From assembly GCF_043641925.1 (NCBI RefSeq), contig NZ_JBHZRU010000021.1:4879-68878 (forward strand): a DNA stretch of 64,000 nucleotides. The letters run 5' to 3'. This document shows, piece after piece, positions 60,556 to 64,000 of the stretch. Under the pieces are notes generated by a model. It was not told where the DNA came from and made no database searches. It saw nothing but the letters and a program-made list of their open reading frames with translations. Source of the DNA: Paenisporosarcina quisquiliarum_A. Its GTDB lineage: Bacteria; Bacillota; Bacilli; Bacillales_A; Planococcaceae. The translations under genes and the position numbers were made by a program. Each line of letters starts with the position of its first letter. Position 1 is the first letter of the stretch.

Positions 60556-62225
60556 TATTTCTCACCCTTTAACATTGGAATATTAACCCCTTTTTCGCGT
60601 GCTGTGTCGATGGCTAAATCGTACCCAGCATCTACGTGGCGGACAATTCCCATTCCTGGATCCGTCGTCAAGACGCGCTCTAAACGAGCTTCTGCTTCTT
60701 TCGTTCCATCAGCTAAAATAACCATACCTGCGTGAATGGAATAGCCCATTCCAACGCCACCGCCGTGATGAACTGACACCCATGTCGCACCACCTACAGC
60801 GTTCACCATCGCATTCAAAATTGGCCAGTCAGCAACCGCGTCCGATCCATCTTTCATCGCTTCTGTTTCACGGTTTGGCGATGCTACAGAACCTGAATCT
60901 AAGTGATCACGACCGATAACGATTGGTGCACTTAATTCCCCACTTGCGACCATGTCGTTAATGATTTTCCCGAAACGAGCACGCTCGCCGTATCCTAACC
61001 AACAAATACGAGAAGGGAGTCCTTGAAATTGAATTTTCTCTTGCGCCATTTTAATCCAGTTACATAAATGGGTATTGTAACTAAATTTACGTAAAATCAC
61101 TTCGTCCGTTTTACGAATATCTTCAGGGTCACCAGATAGCGCTACCCAGCGGAAAGGTCCTTTTCCTTCGCAGAATTGTGGACGGATGTATGCTGGAACA
61201 AACCCAGGGAAATCGAATGCGCGTTCAACACCTTCGTCTTTTGCCACTTGGCGAATATTGTTTCCGTAGTCAAACGTAATCGCACCTTTGTCCATCATCT
61301 CAACCATTGCAGACACGTGAGTTGCCATAGAAGCTTTCGAAAGCTTTACATATTCCGCTGGGTTTTCCGAACGAAGTTTTGCCGCCTCCTCTAGTGAGTA
61401 ACCAGCTGGCACATAGCCATTCAATGGATCATGCGCAGACGTTTGGTCGGTTAACACATCAGGAATAAACCCGCGTGCAATCATTGCTGGTAAAATTTCT
61501 GCCGCATTTCCAAGCAAACCAATCGATAGCGCTTTCCCTTCCGTTTTCGCCTCTTCAGCTAAACGAATCGCTTCATCAAGTGAATCTGTTTTCACATCCG
61601 TATAACGGGTTTCAATACGTCGATCGATCCGCGTTTCATCTACTTCAATTCCGATACATACGCCGCCAGCCATTGTAACAGCTAGTGGTTGAGCACCACC
61701 CATTCCACCAAGACCGGCTGTTAATGTGATTGTTCCTTTTAATGATTCGCCGAAATGTTGCTTTGCAAGTTCTGCAAACGTTTCATACGTTCCTTGAACA
61801 ATCCCTTGAGAACCAATGTAAATCCAGCTTCCTGCCGTCATTTGGCCGTACATCATTAAGCCCTTCTTATCTAACTCGTGGAAAGTCTCCCAGTTTGCAT
61901 AAGCAGGCACAAGATTTGAATTCGCAATTAACACACGTGGTGCATCTGTATGTGTTTTAAAAATCGCCACTGGTTTTCCAGATTGCACAAGCAACGTTTC
62001 GTCGTTTTCTAATTCTTTTAATGAACGCACGATTGCATCGTAGCTCTCCCAGTTACGTGCTGCTTTACCGATTCCGCCATATACCACTAAGTCATCTGGA
62101 TGCTCTGCCACATCTGGATGTAAATTATTGCTTAACATGCGCAGTGCCGCTTCTTGTTGCCATCCTTTTGTATTTAGTTCCGTACCTTTATATTGGACTA
62201 CTCGTTCTGATGCTTTAATTTTCAT
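60555..62225 (-). CDS. hutU: Urocanate hydratase
   Basis: 556 aa. The NAD+-binding glycine-rich segment is LTAGLGGMGGAQPLAV (about 169-184); other family blocks include QTSAHDPLNGYVPAGYSLEEA, FPGFVPAYIRPQFCEGKGPFRW and HHGGGVGMGYSIHAGMV. It converts urocanate to imidazolonepropionate using NAD as an electrophilic cofactor. It is the first gene of hutU-hutI-hutG-yjiH. hutH (histidase) and hutP are not in the window, so histidine must enter the route through a gene elsewhere. Confidence 0.98.
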   Translation of the reverse strand: MKIKASERVVQYKGTELNTKGWQQEAALRMLSNNLHPDVAEHPDDLVVYGGIGKAARNWESYDAIVRSLKELENDETLLVQSGKPVAIFKTHTDAPRVLIANSNLVPAYANWETFHELDKKGLMMYGQMTAGSWIYIGSQGIVQGTYETFAELAKQHFGESLKGTITLTAGLGGMGGAQPLAVTMAGGVCIGIEVDETRIDRRIETRYTDVKTDSLDEAIRLAEEAKTEGKALSIGLLGNAAEILPAMIARGFIPDVLTDQTSAHDPLNGYVPAGYSLEEAAKLRSENPAEYVKLSKASMATHVSAMVEMMDKGAITFDYGNNIRQVAKDEGVERAFDFPGFVPAYIRPQFCEGKGPFRWVALSGDPEDIRKTDEVILRKFSYNTHLCNWIKMAQEKIQFQGLPSRICWLGYGERARFGKIINDMVASGELSAPIVIGRDHLDSGSVASPNRETEAMKDGSDAVADWPILNAMVNAVGGATWVSVHHGGGVGMGYSIHAGMVILADGTKEAEARLERVLTTDPGMGIVRHVDAGYDLAIDTAREKGVNIPMLKGEK

Positions 62226-62392
62226 AATGGTCCGCCTCCTCTTATCAATACTTCTATTTTATATTGAAAGTTCTGATAATTGTTTATAAATTAATGCTGA
62301 TTTTATGTTTTAGTGTAAAAATTAATAGAAATTTAAATGATTTTATGTTTTATTTCAATAAAACCTATGGAATTGATACTACTTTAAATTAA
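62226..62392. other. AT-rich hutU upstream region with a 15-bp direct repeat
   Basis: TGATTTTATGTTTTA occurs at 62298-62312 and again at 62338-62352, exactly 40 bp apart. A weak -10 TATAAA lies at about 62258-62263 on the minus strand, but no good -35 is seen. This may hold an operator. Confidence 0.5.
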
Positions 62393-62517
62393 GATTTCCG
62401 TTTCAGACGGACGCGTTCCGCGGGCATGGCCTCAGTCTCCTCATCACTTCGTTCTTCCGGGGCCTTCAGCTCATGCTATTCCCGCAGGAGTCGCCGTCTT
62501 CCACTTCAATCCGTCTC
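62393..62517. repeat. Bacillales intergenic palindromic repeat
   Basis: A GC-rich block has inverted ends: GACGGACGCGTTCCGCGGGCATG at the left and TGCTATTCCCGCAGGAGTCGCCGTC at the right, with inner CCGGGGCCTTCAGC. It matches a roughly 100-bp repeat scattered between genes in many Bacillaceae and Planococcaceae genomes. It is strongly structured as RNA, and its composition is unlike the AT-rich flanks. Confidence 0.8.
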
Positions 62518-62712
62518 AAAATAAAAATTCTAAAACTTTAAACAAAAAATTAGATTGTAAAAATCGCTTTTTCTAACCTTAAATCCGATCGGGCTTATTG
62601 GCCAACGTCTGTATTTCTATTAAATTAATGAAATGTTGCTTATAAAAACAACTTTCGTTGCGTACACTTCTAGAATAAGGAAGTTGATATTGCGTGAGGG
62701 AAGGAGATTATT

Positions 62713-63054
62713 ATGATAGCTTTCATTAAAACCAATAAAATAGAGTTATTGATGTGGGTACTGGTACTGCTAGCTACTTCAGGTTTCGGGGTATTTGTTT
62801 TTTCACATGTATATGGAATGTTTAATGTATTGATCACTGTCAGTCTATGTATTTTAGCCATTGTTGGGCTCGTCATCTTATTTGAAGTGCATTTAAAACA
62901 TCGAATCCAGCACTTCTTCAAAACACAAGTCACCATTCAAAATATGCGAAAGCTAACTGAGCAAACAGTCCGTTTTACAAAGAAATGGGGCAATTTTAAG
63001 ATTCTCTTTCAAAATAGCAGATTGAAGATGAGTGCTTTAAAGTTAAAAAGATGA
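62713..63054 (+). CDS. Small two-span membrane protein (113 aa)
   Basis: It starts at the ATG at 62713 with AAGGAG upstream. Two hydrophobic helices (LLMWVLVLLATSGFGVFVF, about 12-30; FNVLITVSLCILAIVGLVILF, about 37-57) are followed by a basic cytoplasmic tail rich in Lys and Arg. No family is recognised. It is monocistronic and followed by a terminator. Confidence 0.65.
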   Translation: MIAFIKTNKIELLMWVLVLLATSGFGVFVFSHVYGMFNVLITVSLCILAIVGLVILFEVHLKHRIQHFFKTQVTIQNMRKLTEQTVRFTKKWGNFKILFQNSRLKMSALKLKR

Positions 63055-63109
63055 ATTGCATCATAAGGGTGACTCTTCAGGGGTGCATAACTTAAAAACT
63101 CAACACAAT

Positions 63110-63146
63110 AGGACTATCAATTCTCATATGGATTGGCAGTCCTTTT
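63110..63146 (+). terminator. Terminator of the small membrane-protein gene
   Basis: AGGACT..CAAT pairs with ATTG..AGTCCT and is followed by TTTTATTATT on the plus strand. Confidence 0.85.
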
Positions 63147-63371
63147 ATTATTGATATATAGGTATTCTTGATCTAATATAACCATTTTTAACTCATTATT
63201 TAGCAGGCTATTTGGTCGCACTAAAATGGAACTCGTAATAGTGCTAATCAGTTTGCTAATTGATATGTTAAAAGAACCTCCAAACAGCATCAATTTTTAT
63301 TAACTGAAAACTTTAATTTTTTCAGGGTGAAATGTAAAGTATTGGTATAATAAATAAGAGGATTATTTCTT

Positions 63372-63400
63372 ATTCAACTAACACGGCAGTTTAGTTCAAT
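63372..63400. repeat. Short near-palindromic repeat, copy 1
   Basis: TTCAACTAA ... CAGTTTAGTTCAA: near-perfect 9-bp arms around CACGGCAG. It is a relative of the copy at 63909, and similar short elements are common between Bacillales genes. Confidence 0.6.
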
Positions 63401-63453
63401 AAAGTGAAACCTTGTTTAGTTGATTTTCGGATGAAGAACATTGGAGGAATTAA

Positions 63454-63855
63454 ATGAAAAAAGTTTATTTATTTTTAGCTGTATTCTTTATTTCCTTTTT
63501 ATTGATTTCTTGTAATGAGCAGACAATTAAAAAACACAAAGAAATTATCACTAAAGAAAACCCTACTGTTGCAGATATATTATTAGATAATACCAATGCA
63601 GATATTTTACTGTTAAATGGAATCGTATATAAAAATGCGGTAGATATTGACTGGGTTAACGAAGAGGACCTAACTTTAGGCAAAGAAGTAGCAGTAATTA
63701 AGAAACAAACTAAAGATGCGGAAAAATTTACGGATGGTGTTGCCACCAAACTAACAGTCGGAACTAAAATATACGAATCCATTGGAAATGGAAATATCTA
63801 TATTGCAGTAGTTAAAGGGAAAGAAATGCGTTATTTAGGTTTAATTGAAGGCTAA
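63454..63855 (+). CDS. Small lipoprotein (133 aa)
   Basis: It starts at the ATG at 63454 with GGAGGA upstream. A type II signal peptide (MKKVYLFLAVFFISFLLISC) has lipobox LISC with Cys20 as the lipidated residue. The mature part (NGIVYKNAVDIDWVN, KLTVGTKIYES, YIAVVKGKEMRYLGLIEG) resembles the small DUF3221-like Bacillus lipoproteins, but the assignment is tentative. It is an extracytoplasmic protein of unknown function. Confidence 0.75.
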   Translation: MKKVYLFLAVFFISFLLISCNEQTIKKHKEIITKENPTVADILLDNTNADILLLNGIVYKNAVDIDWVNEEDLTLGKEVAVIKKQTKDAEKFTDGVATKLTVGTKIYESIGNGNIYIAVVKGKEMRYLGLIEG

Positions 63856-63908
63856 TCCTTCCTTCACTAACGGGTGCTTCACTTCAATTAGAGGTAAAGC
63901 CTTGTGCT

Positions 63909-63937
63909 TGTTGAACTAACGCAGCAGTTTAGTTGAA
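63909..63937. repeat. Short near-palindromic repeat, copy 2
   Basis: TTGAACTAAC ... CAGTTTAGTTGAA around GCAG. It is the same element as at 63372, placed between two plus-strand genes. Confidence 0.6.
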
Positions 63938-63986
63938 GAAGAGTAACATACGTTATAGTGAAATTCAGAAAAACGGAGGTAGAACG

Positions 63987-64000
63987 TTGAAAAAAAACAG
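63987..64000 (+). CDS. Start of a gene cut by the window edge
   Basis: CGGAGGT at 63974-63980 is followed 6 bases later by TTG AAA AAA AAC, the usual start of a secreted or lipoprotein gene (MKKN...). Only the first few codons are visible. Confidence 0.4.

Overview
The window is low-to-medium GC Bacillales chromosome and most resembles Planococcaceae/Caryophanaceae, although the genus cannot be fixed from sequence alone. The evidence is the Bacillus-type gene order (ctsR-mcsA-mcsB-clpC-radA ... sigH ... nusG ... rpoBC ... str ... S10-spc-alpha ... ecfA1A2T-truA-rplM-rpsI), strong Shine-Dalgarno sites, frequent TTG starts, a cysES T-box leader, a CtsR operator and small Bacillales intergenic repeats. 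Almost every gene from about 1.4 to 62 kb is on the minus strand, as expected near the replication origin on the leading strand.

Reading in the direction of transcription (high to low coordinates): a lipoprotein and a small membrane protein lie on the plus strand at 62.7-63.9 kb. Then come the histidine-degradation genes hutU-hutI-hutG with a YjiH-type membrane protein, and a solitary NERD-domain protein. The protein-quality-control operon ctsR-mcsA-mcsB-clpC-radA follows, then yacL-ispD-ispF-gltX, then cysE-cysS-mrnC-rlmB-rae1 behind a T-box. Next are sigH, rpmG-secE-nusG, rplKA, rplJL with its L10 leader, ybxB, rpoBC, rplGB-rpsL-rpsG-fusA-tuf, an inserted NhaC-type antiporter, and the long S10-spc-alpha ribosomal operon through rplQ. 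The ECF transporter module, truA and rplM-rpsI close the block. At 0-1.9 kb there are a Staygreen-family protein, two small unknown genes and a DUF421 membrane protein cut by the window edge.

The informational genes are ordinary and intact. The departures are: (1) a degenerate remnant of map (methionine aminopeptidase) between adk and infA, with the adjacent KOW-protein gene also missing; (2) no disA between radA and yacL; (3) a transporter and about 1 kb of repeats between tuf and rpsJ; (4) a family of intergenic arrays built from 4-5 copies of a 13-bp core at fixed 20-21 bp steps and closed by a GTTAAC-type palindrome at a fixed distance. Two core types (TTTATCAATCAAA and TTTACTCGTCAAC) share the same tail and geometry and occur at four loci, always in the same orientation. 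These arrays are the best candidate for an undescribed element here.
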